Positions 1 through 6,127 of a stretch of 9,318 nt of DNA are shown here, one piece after another (within the stretch, counting starts at the first letter, position 1; every line of letters begins with the position of its first letter). The notes beneath the pieces are model-generated. The model was given only the letters and a program-made list of their open reading frames with translations, did no database searches and had not been told where the DNA came from. The stretch comes from Candidatus Sifarchaeum subterraneum (lineage in GTDB: Archaea > Asgardarchaeota > Sifarchaeia > Sifarchaeales > Sifarchaeaceae): assembly GCA_016292335.1 (NCBI GenBank), contig JAECRX010000045.1:1-9318 (forward strand), given 5' to 3'. The position numbers and the translations under genes are program-made.

Positions 1-2
1 AA

Positions 3-290
3 ACTTCGATTAAAGAACCTATATTTGATATTCAAGTTTCTGAAGAAAACGATTATTCGCATTGGACATCTGAAGAAATATCTACTGAACACTTAATATC
101 GAAAATAGGCGTTAAAACAGATGAAAATCTTCGGTTAATGGCAAAAAAGAATATTATTGAAAATGCGTATGCCGCAGGATCTGTTCTTTCGGGTTTTGAC
201 TATATTCAAGAAAAAAGCGGGTTAGGTGTGGCAATAACAACAGGATTTTTTGTAGGAGATAAGATTGGCAAGTCGCGTGACGTATACTGA
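3..290 (+). CDS. glpB: GlpB C-terminal part: anaerobic glycerol-3-phosphate dehydrogenase subunit B (5' truncated by window edge)
   Basis: This reading frame is open from the first bases of the window to a TGA at 288-290, giving 95 residues of a protein that begins outside. The segment AAGSVLSGFDYIQEKSGLG, followed by VAITTGFF, matches the conserved C-terminal flavin-binding end of GlpB (E. coli has a similar AAGAVLGG...GSGVA stretch). An upstream IGVKTDENLR stretch also fits the family. GlpB is the FMN-type subunit that relays electrons from GlpA (FAD, glycerol-3-phosphate oxidation) to GlpC. The next gene starts inside this one with a 26-base overlap, so the two are translationally coupled. 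The identity rests on recalled family motifs and on the glpC neighbour, not on a search. glpA is expected just upstream, outside the window. Confidence 0.8.
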   Translation, partial: TSIKEPIFDIQVSEENDYSHWTSEEISTEHLISKIGVKTDENLRLMAKKNIIENAYAAGSVLSGFDYIQEKSGLGVAITTGFFVGDKIGKSRDVY

Positions 291-1362
291 AGAAGTTGAT
301 AAATGCATAAAATGTGGCACGTGTACAAATAATTGTCCAGTAGTGCTTTATGCAGGATCAGATATTTTCCCAGGCCCAAAATACAGTTCTGAATCGCTGA
401 GAGTTTCTCACGAGTTAAATAATGTTCGAGATATTATTTACTTCTGTACTGGATGCGAAAAATGTGATGAGGTCTGTCCAGCAAATGTAAAAACGCCTTT
501 GATAATGAAGATTATCCGATCTCATGTTTTTGACGAAACTAAATTGGTTGAAGGACATCAGAAGATGGTTAAAAACATAATAACATATGATAGAGCAGTG
601 GAACCATATGATGAGGCTAAAAAGAAAGAGATGATAGGAGAATCTGTTCCAGTCAAAAGCAAAGAGGCAAATATTCTTTACTTTCCGGGATGTATAAGCG
701 AGGAAAGATTATTTTTCATAAAAGAGGCTACAAAGCAAATATTGAACAATACAGAAACAGATTATGTAATTCCAGAGAATTGGGGTTGTTGTGGGTCACC
801 CGTTTCAAAAATTGGAGGCAAAGAAATTCAAGAAAATTTAGCAAAAGACAATAAACGCTTATTCGAGAATTTTGAAATTATAGTGACATCTTGTGCTGGT
901 TGTGTTTCAAACCTAAAGGAACTGTTCCCTGATCTTCGAATTTATCATACATTGGAATATTTGGACGAAGAAATAGGCATTGAGAATTTAAGATTTAAGA
1001 AAACAAACGGAGAAAAGGTCACTGTCACAATGCATTATCCTTGCCACCTTTATAGAAGCTTGGGAAGACATGTTATAGATTATGCCGAAGAAATTTTAGA
1101 AAGAATGCCGAATGTTAAATATGTAAAGATGCGAGATGCAGATGTCTGTTGTGGTGCGGGTGGAGGTGTCTTTGCAGGAGCTCCACAAATTGCAGAGATT
1201 TTGGCACTCGAAAAGATTCAGAATGTAAAAAAAACAGGAGCAGCCTTGTTAGTAACACCATGTCCATTTTGTTTTCTTAATTTAAAGCTAAGGAGTAAAG
1301 AAACAGATATAGTGGTATATGAATTCATTCATTTTCTGGCTGACTTTATCGAACCTTTATGA
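265..1362 (+). CDS. glpC: GlpC: iron-sulfur subunit of anaerobic glycerol-3-phosphate dehydrogenase (HdrD-like, two CCG domains)
   Basis: This 365-residue protein has two N-terminal ferredoxin-type [4Fe-4S] motifs (C14-C17-C20-C24 and C61-C64-C67-C71). Two cysteine-rich CCG domains follow: C143, C175-C176, C210-C213 in the first and C260, C295-C296, C333-C336 in the second. This is the architecture of GlpC and of heterodisulfide reductase subunit HdrD, and the length is close to E. coli GlpC (about 396). The preceding GlpB end makes GlpC the better call. It should carry electrons from GlpAB to a quinone-like or thiol/disulfide acceptor at the membrane. The TTG start at 265 is chosen because GGAG (255-258) lies six bases upstream; GTG at 277 is the alternative, but it sits too far from that site. 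All cluster cysteines are present. Since the organism makes coenzyme M, an HdrD-like role cannot be fully excluded. Confidence 0.85.
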   Translation: MASRVTYTEEVDKCIKCGTCTNNCPVVLYAGSDIFPGPKYSSESLRVSHELNNVRDIIYFCTGCEKCDEVCPANVKTPLIMKIIRSHVFDETKLVEGHQKMVKNIITYDRAVEPYDEAKKKEMIGESVPVKSKEANILYFPGCISEERLFFIKEATKQILNNTETDYVIPENWGCCGSPVSKIGGKEIQENLAKDNKRLFENFEIIVTSCAGCVSNLKELFPDLRIYHTLEYLDEEIGIENLRFKKTNGEKVTVTMHYPCHLYRSLGRHVIDYAEEILERMPNVKYVKMRDADVCCGAGGGVFAGAPQIAEILALEKIQNVKKTGAALLVTPCPFCFLNLKLRSKETDIVVYEFIHFLADFIEPL

Positions 1363-1399
1363 TTCATATGGAGCTTTTAAAGAAATTTATATCGCGTAA

Positions 1400-1428
1400 G
1401 CTAGTAGGGTACATCCCAGCTTTTTTTT
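1400..1428 (+). terminator. Hairpin plus T8 tract downstream of glpC
   Basis: An imperfect inverted repeat (GCT 1400-1402, GGG 1407-1409, CCC 1415-1417, AGC 1418-1420) is followed directly by eight T residues (1421-1428). It lies 37 bases after the glpC stop, where transcription should end. Archaeal termination relies mainly on the T-tract, so the weak stem is no objection. The same bases form the last codons of the doubtful minus-strand ORF at 1401-1649. Confidence 0.5.
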
Positions 1429-1649
1429 AGTTCTTGTATCTTCTTTACACTTTCATCTAAGAGTTGGACATATTGATATGCTAAAAGCACAACTCCGAGC
1501 TCTTTTTCCAGTTTATTTATATGATTTTGTTCCTTTCCACTTGTTGGAGCGAGATTCGATGTAATCCATCGAAATAGTAATAAACATCCATGTGCATAAA
1601 CTTCCCCCGGAATACCTACTGAAATTCTTCTAAATTTCCATCCAAGCAA
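1401..1649 (-). CDS. Doubtful small ORF, 82 residues, unknown
   Basis: This is a minus-strand frame of 82 residues that I do not recognise. The only available start is a TTG at 1647-1649, because a stop codon lies two codons upstream. No ribosome binding site precedes it, so it would have to be leaderless. The C-terminal half (KLEKELGVVLLAYQYVQLL and on to the end) looks like an amphipathic helix with sensible composition, which argues against pure chance. Its 3' end overlaps the putative glpC terminator, and it runs divergently from the beta-propeller gene at 1714. It may be a real small protein, the remnant of a longer gene, or a chance frame. Confidence 0.3.
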   Translation of the reverse strand: MLGWKFRRISVGIPGEVYAHGCLLLFRWITSNLAPTSGKEQNHINKLEKELGVVLLAYQYVQLLDESVKKIQELKKSWDVPY

Positions 1650-1713
1650 TGATTAGAAATTAAATAGAATAGGGAAATATCAACTAACCCAAATAAGGTA
1701 GAGGGAAAACTAA

Positions 1714-2709
1714 ATGTTCAGAGAAATTTGGAAAAGTGGCAAAGATAAATATGAATGTGTAGTTGATGACATCGATGGTGATGGATTAAATGAACTTATT
1801 GCAGCCCATAAAAAACGCATTACTGTTTATAGAAATTTTAAAAAGATCAAAGACTTTAAAGTCGATTGTGAAATATTCGGGTTTGTAATTTCTGATTTGG
1901 ACAATGATGGTGTAAAAGAACTATTTGTGACAGATGGAAATAAAGGGGTTGCCTATGAAAATTGGGAAAAAATAATGGAAACAGAATTGGGATTGAGTTC
2001 CATTTGGCTTAATTGTGCAGTTGGCGACATAAATAACGATGGAACTAAAGAACTAATAATAGCAGGTCAAACAACCACAAAAAAGAAAAAAGAAACCCCA
2101 AAACCTAAAATTGTTGCATATAGCGATTGGCAATCCATTTGGAGTCCCGAAATCGAGGGGATTTCATTTTGGGCAACTGAAGAGAAGGGCGGTGGTTTTC
2201 TTTGCCTAGACATCGGTGATGCAGATAATGATGGCAAAGACGAAGTGATAGCTGGTACTGTTACAAAAAGAATTCACGTGTTCAAAGATGGAAAGGAAAA
2301 ATGGTCAGGACGAGCTAATACGGGTACTACGGAACCACCAACGGTTAACGCTTGTGTTATTGGGGATGCACTCAATGATAACAAAAATGAAATTATCACC
2401 GGCGCTGGTGATAATACCTTAAGGATTTTTAAAGAAGAAAAACAAGTATGGAAGATGAAAACAAGGGATACTCCTCGCAGTATAGCTATTGGGGATGTTG
2501 ATAACGATGGCGAGAATGAAATCGTCATGTCTTATCTAAACGATGAGGAAGTTACAGTACTTAAGAAAGGTAAGATTTTATGGGACGATATAGTAAAAGA
2601 TCATTCTTGGGACCGTGAAGTTATTATCGCGGATGTAGACAATGATGGTAAAAATGAGATAATTGCAACCGGTGATCGAATAAGAATTTTTAAATATTCG
2701 CCATCGTGA
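1714..2709 (+). CDS. FG-GAP/VCBS-repeat seven-bladed beta-propeller protein, probably cytoplasmic
   Basis: This 331-residue protein carries seven calcium-loop repeats of the form DxDxDGxxE, beginning at about residues 19, 61, 105, 169, 218, 261 and 307. They are spaced 42-64 residues apart, as expected for one FG-GAP/VCBS (integrin-alpha-like) propeller of seven blades. The repeat at 218 is degenerate (DALNDNKNE, lacking the second Asp and the Gly). The 64-residue gap before blade four contains a lysine-rich loop around residues 121-131. No signal peptide, transmembrane segment or catalytic domain is visible, so a cytoplasmic binding or scaffold role is inferred. The ATG at 1714 follows GAGG (1701-1704) by nine bases. 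The stop codon lies at the boundary with the IS200/IS605 element, so the last residues may have been altered by the insertion, though the final blade looks nearly complete. The ligand is unknown. Confidence 0.8.
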   Translation: MFREIWKSGKDKYECVVDDIDGDGLNELIAAHKKRITVYRNFKKIKDFKVDCEIFGFVISDLDNDGVKELFVTDGNKGVAYENWEKIMETELGLSSIWLNCAVGDINNDGTKELIIAGQTTTKKKKETPKPKIVAYSDWQSIWSPEIEGISFWATEEKGGGFLCLDIGDADNDGKDEVIAGTVTKRIHVFKDGKEKWSGRANTGTTEPPTVNACVIGDALNDNKNEIITGAGDNTLRIFKEEKQVWKMKTRDTPRSIAIGDVDNDGENEIVMSYLNDEEVTVLKKGKILWDDIVKDHSWDREVIIADVDNDGKNEIIATGDRIRIFKYSPS

Positions 2710-2830
2710 ACTACCCCCAGCTAACGCAAGGGGCTTCCTCCTTCAATGACAGAACTTACAGGTATAACCCGTAGAGGTTTCATCTCCAGAGGCACAAAGG
2801 GTTGTCCCAACCCCGCATATAAGATGTTTA
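2706..2830 (-). ncRNA. Predicted omega RNA (reRNA) scaffold at the tnpB 3' end and element right end
   Basis: TnpB proteins use an RNA made from the 3' part of their own transcript plus the element's right end, with the guide read from flanking DNA. Here the last tnpB codons run into a stem (CCCC 2715-2718 with GGGG 2730-2733, inner GC/GC) and then the GTAGTTCA end. The guide would start just outside the element, at about 2705 going down, and so would be copied from the 3' end of the beta-propeller gene. The 5' limit given is only an estimate. This is inferred from family knowledge and position, and no expression evidence exists here. Confidence 0.45.
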
Positions 2831-3887
2831 GTGAAGCGTTATAGTCCCTGTCTGTTTCAAAACCACAATAAGGACAGACATGCATTCTATCTTTCAACGA
2901 TTTTTGAACTTCTTTACCACAGCTTACACATTTTTGTGTTGTTCCTCTTGGATGTACCTTCAAAAACACTCTACCAGCACTCTCAGCCTTGTAGAGTAGT
3001 AATTGAAAGAATCTTCCCCAAGAGGCATCTAAAATCTTTTGAGCTAGACAAGGGTTTCTAGCCATATTTTGAATTTGTAACTCTTCCACAACAATAGTAT
3101 CATAATTCTCTATGTAAAAGTGAGAAAGTTTATGAAGGAAGTCATCTCTCTGATTCACCAATTTTTCATATATTTTTGCGAGTTTTATCCTTTGCTTCGT
3201 CCTGTTCCGTGAACCCTTCTTTTTCTTTGATAACCAATGCTGAACAACCTTTATTCTCTCCAGTGTCTTTTGGTAGAACTTTGGGTTCTCTATCTGTCTC
3301 CCTTCGCTATCGGTAAGGAAATATTTTATTCCAACGTCTATACCAATTTCGTTTCCTGTAGATGGTAAAGGTTTAGGCTTATACTCCACCTGAACATTAG
3401 CAAACCACTTTCCTGATTTTTCCCTCTTTACTATTATCCCTTTAATCTTACCTTCAATCGGACGATGAAGTTTAATTGGTATTTCTCCAATCTTTGACAA
3501 GTCGATCTTCTTCCCTTTAAGCTTAAAACCCGACTGGTTAAAATTGAGCGTTTTGAACCAGCCTTTTCCTTTGAATCTCAATTTACCAATTTTCTTTCCC
3601 TTCTGTTTTAGTCTAGCTAAAGCTCTTATGTTTGACCACAGTTGATAATTCACCATCTGCAAGACTTTAGAATAGACTTCGTTTAATTCGGGGTTTTCAT
3701 GCTTTAACCGAACGATTAACCCCTGAGTATCCGATTGTGTGATTTTTCTATCTTCTTTCCTAGCTCTGTTTATTTCCTCTAAAAGTCTGTTATAGAGCCA
3801 TCTACATAACTCTAAACTCTCCTCTAATCGACTTTCCGCCTCTTTTTTCGGATAGAGCCTGAATTTATAGGTATAGTGTGTTTGCAT
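2721..3887 (-). CDS. tnpB: TnpB, IS200/IS605-family RNA-guided DNA endonuclease
   Basis: This 388-residue protein is close to ISDra2 TnpB in length (about 408). It has the N-terminal YKFRLYP start, a basic middle part, and a split RuvC nuclease with D184 (GIDVGIKYF), E268 (VVEELQIQNM) and D348 (DRDYNASLNIL). A zinc ribbon is formed by C320-C323 and C338-C341. It ends in the usual EGGSP tail. All catalytic residues are present, so it looks functional. TnpB cleaves DNA matched by its guide RNA next to a short target motif, which helps the element persist at its site. The ATG at 3885-3887 lies one base after the tnpA stop, with AGGT a few bases upstream, so tnpA and tnpB were once one transcript. 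The intact state beside a broken tnpA is notable. Confidence 0.93.
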   Translation of the reverse strand: MQTHYTYKFRLYPKKEAESRLEESLELCRWLYNRLLEEINRARKEDRKITQSDTQGLIVRLKHENPELNEVYSKVLQMVNYQLWSNIRALARLKQKGKKIGKLRFKGKGWFKTLNFNQSGFKLKGKKIDLSKIGEIPIKLHRPIEGKIKGIIVKREKSGKWFANVQVEYKPKPLPSTGNEIGIDVGIKYFLTDSEGRQIENPKFYQKTLERIKVVQHWLSKKKKGSRNRTKQRIKLAKIYEKLVNQRDDFLHKLSHFYIENYDTIVVEELQIQNMARNPCLAQKILDASWGRFFQLLLYKAESAGRVFLKVHPRGTTQKCVSCGKEVQKSLKDRMHVCPYCGFETDRDYNASLNILYAGLGQPFVPLEMKPLRVIPVSSVIEGGSPLR

Positions 3888-3888
3888 T

Positions 3889-4294
3889 TTATCTACCTTG
3901 ACTCTCTACATATTTTTTCAATATTTCTAAAATTACCTGACCTCTTGTGGCAAGAAAGTAAGAAGGGGACCACAAAGCGTTCTTCCAGAGTTTTTTCTTT
4001 GTTTCTGGAAAGTTTCTTTTTATTTCTCTTGAAGTTATAGTTTTGAGGACATTGAGAGATTTGGTATGTCCAAAATTGGTTTAGATTTGAACAACGTATG
4101 AAAATGGTCTTTATCGCATTCTATTATTCAACACCTCTACATCAAAATTCTCACTTATTTCTCTAATTTTTTGTTTGAGAAAATCTATGATTTTTTCGTT
4201 ATCAAAAACCGCTCTCCTATATTTATGTATATTGGACAAGATGATACTGAAGTGCATAAACTGAATGACAGGATTTGCCTAGTTTGTAGTTCAT
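3889..4294 (-). pseudogene. tnpA: tnpA remnant: IS200/IS605 Y1 HUH transposase with several frameshifts
   Basis: No single frame covers this stretch, but joined frames recover a whole Y1 transposase of about 135 residues. It starts at ATG 4292-4294 (MNYKLGKSCHSVYALQYHLV). It continues in a second frame (KYRRAVFDNEKIIDFL...) and a third (IECDKDHFHTLF, containing the HUH histidines). The last frame holds TITSREIKRNFPETKKKLW, the WSPSYFLAT segment and LEILKKYVESQ, where the Tyr is the expected catalytic residue. It ends at TAA 3889-3891. The intermediate frames hit stops at about 4223-4225, 4111-4113 and 4035-4037, so at least three indels are needed. Start, HUH motif, catalytic Tyr and stop all survive, which suggests fairly recent decay. 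Sequencing error is a less likely alternative, since neighbouring genes are all intact. Confidence 0.85.
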
Positions 4295-4338
4295 AGTTAT
4301 ATTATTTTGATAACTATAAATACCCTTTGGCTCTCATC

Positions 4339-4355
4339 CCTTCCCTTTCGGAAGG
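4339..4355. repeat. Perfect 6-bp hairpin at the IS200/IS605 left end
   Basis: CCTTCC (4339-4344) and GGAAGG (4350-4355) form a perfect stem with a five-base loop, 45 bases upstream of the tnpA start. IS200/IS605 elements carry subterminal hairpins that TnpA recognises as single-stranded DNA, and the position fits the left end. A TATA-like TATTTATAG lies between this hairpin and tnpA on the minus strand. Confidence 0.55.
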
Positions 4356-4424
4356 AAACTTCCCGCCAATAAAGTTAAAATTCAAAAGTAGTTCAAACAT
4401 TTTTAATTCTCTTATTGCAGTCTT

Positions 4425-4493
4425 AAGCAAAAATTTATAGCGAAACTATCGATCACAAAATAGATAGCGTTTTTTCTGATAACGATGATAGCG
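4425..4493 (+). promoter_or_regulatory. Archaeal promoter with GATAGCG repeats upstream of the alpha/beta hydrolase
   Basis: AAGCAAAA (4425-4432) followed by TTTATAG (4434-4440) resembles a BRE plus TATA box, placing a start of transcription near 4465. Around and after that point GATAGCG occurs twice (4463-4469 and 4487-4493), 24 bases apart, and an inverted CTATCG lies at 4446-4451, so CTATC...GATAG forms a 5-bp inverted repeat. Repeats straddling the transcription start would suit a repressor operator, but they are short and could be chance. Confidence 0.4.
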
Positions 4494-4522
4494 CACTATA
4501 CTGAAACTGAATAAAAAAGGTG

Positions 4523-5224
4523 ATGGATTTGGGAGAAAATTTGATTTTCATCCACGGCTCTGGAGGAAATCGTAAAACATGGTCGAATCAGATAGATTAC
4601 TTCTCAAAGAATCATAATGTTTTTGCTATAGATCTTCCAGGCCACGGTGAACAAAAAGGCGGAGGAAAATCAAGTGTTGAGGATTATGTGGAATATATCA
4701 AAGAATTTATCGAAGAAAAATCTATAAAAAATCCATGGCTGATAGGACATTCCCTAGGAGGAGCAATTGTACTTAGTTTTGCGCTGAAATATAAAGAAAT
4801 AGCCAAAGCTATTGTTTTGGTAGGTACTGGGGCTAGATTAAGAGTTCTGCCACGAATCTTAAATGCAATCAAGAGTAATTATGAAGATGCACTTAAGCCT
4901 ATCAGTGATTTTGGATTTTCTCCCAAGACAGATAAGTCAATTGTCTCTGAGTGGATAAAAGAGACACTGAAATGTCCATCAGAGGTCACATATGGGGATT
5001 TCCAAGCTTGCGATAAGTTTGATGTGATGAATGATCTAAATAAAATAAAAATCCCTACCTTGATTATTTGCGGATCTGAAGATCAATTGACTCCAATCAA
5101 ATACTCTCAATATTTGAAAGAAAACATCAAAGATTCAAAATTAGTGATAATTGAAGATGCAGGACATATGGTGATGTTTGAAAAACCAAATATTTTCAAT
5201 CAAGCTCTAGATGCGTTTCTATAA
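4523..5224 (+). CDS. Alpha/beta hydrolase fold protein (serine esterase/lipase-like)
   Basis: The 233-residue product (numbered below from the in-frame GTG at 4520) has the alpha/beta-hydrolase core. HGSGGN at 12-17 forms the oxyanion-hole loop, and the nucleophile elbow GHSLGG puts Ser at 78. Asp188 lies in CGSEDQLTP and His216 in EDAGHMVMF, completing a Ser-Asp-His triad. A lid-like helical insert lies between about residues 105 and 170. No signal peptide or membrane segment is seen, so it should be cytoplasmic; the substrate cannot be told from sequence. The start is ambiguous: GTG 4520 and ATG 4523 are adjacent, while TTG 4529 sits five bases after GGTGA (4519-4523) and would have the best ribosome binding site. 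It appears to be a single-gene unit with its own promoter and no functional link to its neighbours. Confidence 0.85.
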   Translation: MDLGENLIFIHGSGGNRKTWSNQIDYFSKNHNVFAIDLPGHGEQKGGGKSSVEDYVEYIKEFIEEKSIKNPWLIGHSLGGAIVLSFALKYKEIAKAIVLVGTGARLRVLPRILNAIKSNYEDALKPISDFGFSPKTDKSIVSEWIKETLKCPSEVTYGDFQACDKFDVMNDLNKIKIPTLIICGSEDQLTPIKYSQYLKENIKDSKLVIIEDAGHMVMFEKPNIFNQALDAFL

Positions 5225-5320
5225 TTCTTCTCTATTAATTTTATATATGCGATCTCACCCTATTTTTTGTCGATAATCGTGTTATGACTGAAGTATAAAA
5301 AATCCTAGGATGGTTATTTT

Positions 5321-5419
5321 ATGGACATGAGAACTCGTCAAATCATAGAACTTACAATTATCGTATTAGTCATACTTATTTTGCTTCTTTGGACTTATTT
5401 AACTGGACTTCTACCATAA
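5321..5419 (+). CDS. Possible 32-residue single-pass membrane peptide
   Basis: ATG 5321 to TAA 5417-5419 encodes a 32-residue peptide. It has a charged start (MDMRTRQIIE) followed by a run of about 20 hydrophobic residues (TIIVLVILILLLW and onward), long enough to cross the membrane once. AGGATGG (5307-5313) lies seven bases before the start, and TATAAAA occurs at 5294-5300, close enough that the transcript could also be almost leaderless. No homologue is recognised. Its last 25 bases overlap the opposite-strand ORF at 5395-5562, so at least one of the two may be spurious. The clean charge-then-hydrophobic layout and the ribosome binding site are the main support. Confidence 0.5.
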   Translation: MDMRTRQIIELTIIVLVILILLLWTYLTGLLP

Positions 5420-5562
5420 AATGCTCGGGCTTCTTGGATTTCTTTAGGCTTATTCGAAGCTGATTCTATTCGGCTTTGAATTTTCGAATGATAATTCGCG
5501 GTTTTCCCACTTACAATTTCTATTATTCCAGGATCTTCCATTGATTTAAAAATTCTCGCCAT
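5395..5562 (-). CDS. Possible 55-residue ORF overlapping the 3' end of the nuclease-like gene
   Basis: A minus-strand frame opens after a TGA, with ATG at 5560-5562 (a second ATG is at 5539-5541), and runs to TAA at 5395-5397. The product begins MARIFKSMEDPGIIEIVSGK, is hydrophilic and helix-prone, and ends AFYGRSPVK. It overlaps the end of the upstream gene by 40 bases (19 if the second ATG is used), as in translationally coupled pairs. No strong ribosome binding site is seen. Its 3' end overlaps the plus-strand membrane peptide by 25 bases. I do not recognise it. The coding-like composition and the tandem arrangement with the 149-residue gene are the reasons for listing it. Confidence 0.4.
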   Translation of the reverse strand: MARIFKSMEDPGIIEIVSGKTANYHSKIQSRIESASNKPKEIQEARAFYGRSPVK

Positions 5563-5972
5563 TCGTCAAAATTCTCTTCGTCTAAAAAAAATTCAATAAC
5601 TCCGTCGGAAATCCATGAATCATTATTTAATGCGGCACCCATTTTTTCTCTCCATTCTTCTATTGTAAGAACTAAGTAATCGACCTTTTCGCCATCTATA
5701 AGACAAAAAATTAGAAAATACGTGGGGTCGACTACAATGTTGGCCTTCTCCATTTTAAACGAGAAACGACCATTTTCTTTCATGCTTGTCTTAACACAAA
5801 ATGTTCGATATTTAAGACTTCTATCGCCTAAAATTTTAACAGCAATTAGGTCAACATCAGTTTCAACTTTTAATGCGCGTGAAAAAGGTATCCAATTCAA
5901 TTTAGCAAGCTCTACCATTGTAGCGCGTTTTCCAACTTTATCCATTAGTTCCTGCTTCTCATTTTCGCTCAA
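5523..5972 (-). CDS. Hypothetical protein, 149 residues, possible PD-(D/E)XK nuclease-like fold
   Basis: No close family is recognised. The order of elements resembles small PD-(D/E)XK proteins. A helix with a glutamate (E21 in ATMVELAKL) is followed by VDLIAVKIL with D41. Then comes a strand YRTFCVKTS, where C59-V60-K61 sits where E/Q-x-K is usual, and afterwards a phenylalanine-rich strand and YFLIFCLI. C59 in place of Glu or Gln would be unusual for an active nuclease, so the fold may be inactive or the resemblance only structural. The acidic C-terminus (FFLDEENFDEWREF) looks helical. The frame starts at TTG 5970-5972; ATG at 5943-5945 with AGGA just upstream is a good alternative. It is divergent from the gene at 6128 and overlaps a 55-residue ORF downstream, possibly as an operon. 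The gene is credible; the fold call is inference. Confidence 0.65.
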   Translation of the reverse strand: MSENEKQELMDKVGKRATMVELAKLNWIPFSRALKVETDVDLIAVKILGDRSLKYRTFCVKTSMKENGRFSFKMEKANIVVDPTYFLIFCLIDGEKVDYLVLTIEEWREKMGAALNNDSWISDGVIEFFLDEENFDEWREFLNQWKILE

Positions 5973-6054
5973 TTTTAATAGATCCCCAATTGAGAGATTT
6001 GAAAATAAAAATTCTACATATTTTTTAGTCTATTTTAGATAAAGTGTGGGTTTA

Positions 6055-6083
6055 CTGATTTTGTATTGATTAAATAAAATCAG
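6055..6083. promoter_or_regulatory. 8-bp inverted repeat in the divergent promoter region
   Basis: CTGATTTT (6055-6062) and AAAATCAG (6076-6083) form a perfect inverted repeat with 13 bases between. It lies in the 155-base gap between the divergent genes at 5523-5972 (minus) and 6128-6766 (plus). That is a natural place for an operator serving both promoters. The gap is very AT-rich, so TATA boxes cannot be assigned with confidence, and chance symmetry is possible. Confidence 0.35.
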
Positions 6084-6127
6084 ATTATTATTTATTACCT
6101 TTCATGTCTGAATAAAGGTGTAAAATA

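Larger units (their letters stand above)
2707..4368 (-). mobile_element. IS200/IS605-family insertion sequence with decayed tnpA and intact tnpB
   Basis: The element reads on the minus strand: left-end hairpin (4339-4355), frameshifted tnpA (3889-4294), intact tnpB (2721-3887), then a short right end with a CCCC...GGGG stem (2715-2733) ending near GTTCA (complement of 2707-2711). Right-end sequences of this kind directly after a tnpB stop are typical of the family. The right boundary is placed at 2706/2707. The left boundary is less certain: about 4368 is proposed because the minus strand there reads TTTAT next to the element, resembling the short AT-rich target motifs the family uses. The total of about 1.66 kb is normal. 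With tnpA broken, it could move only with a transposase supplied in trans. Confidence 0.75.

Noticed and set aside
2274..2528. 84-residue minus-strand frame within the beta-propeller gene
   Set aside because: Antisense shadow of the repeated DxDxDG codons; serine/proline-rich translation with no support.
2831..3061. 76-residue plus-strand frame within tnpB
   Set aside because: Antisense of the zinc ribbon and RuvC region of a clearly coding tnpB.
5722..6042. 106-residue plus-strand frame opposite the 149-residue gene
   Set aside because: The minus-strand frame has better composition and credible starts; this one crosses the divergent promoter region with no ribosome binding site.
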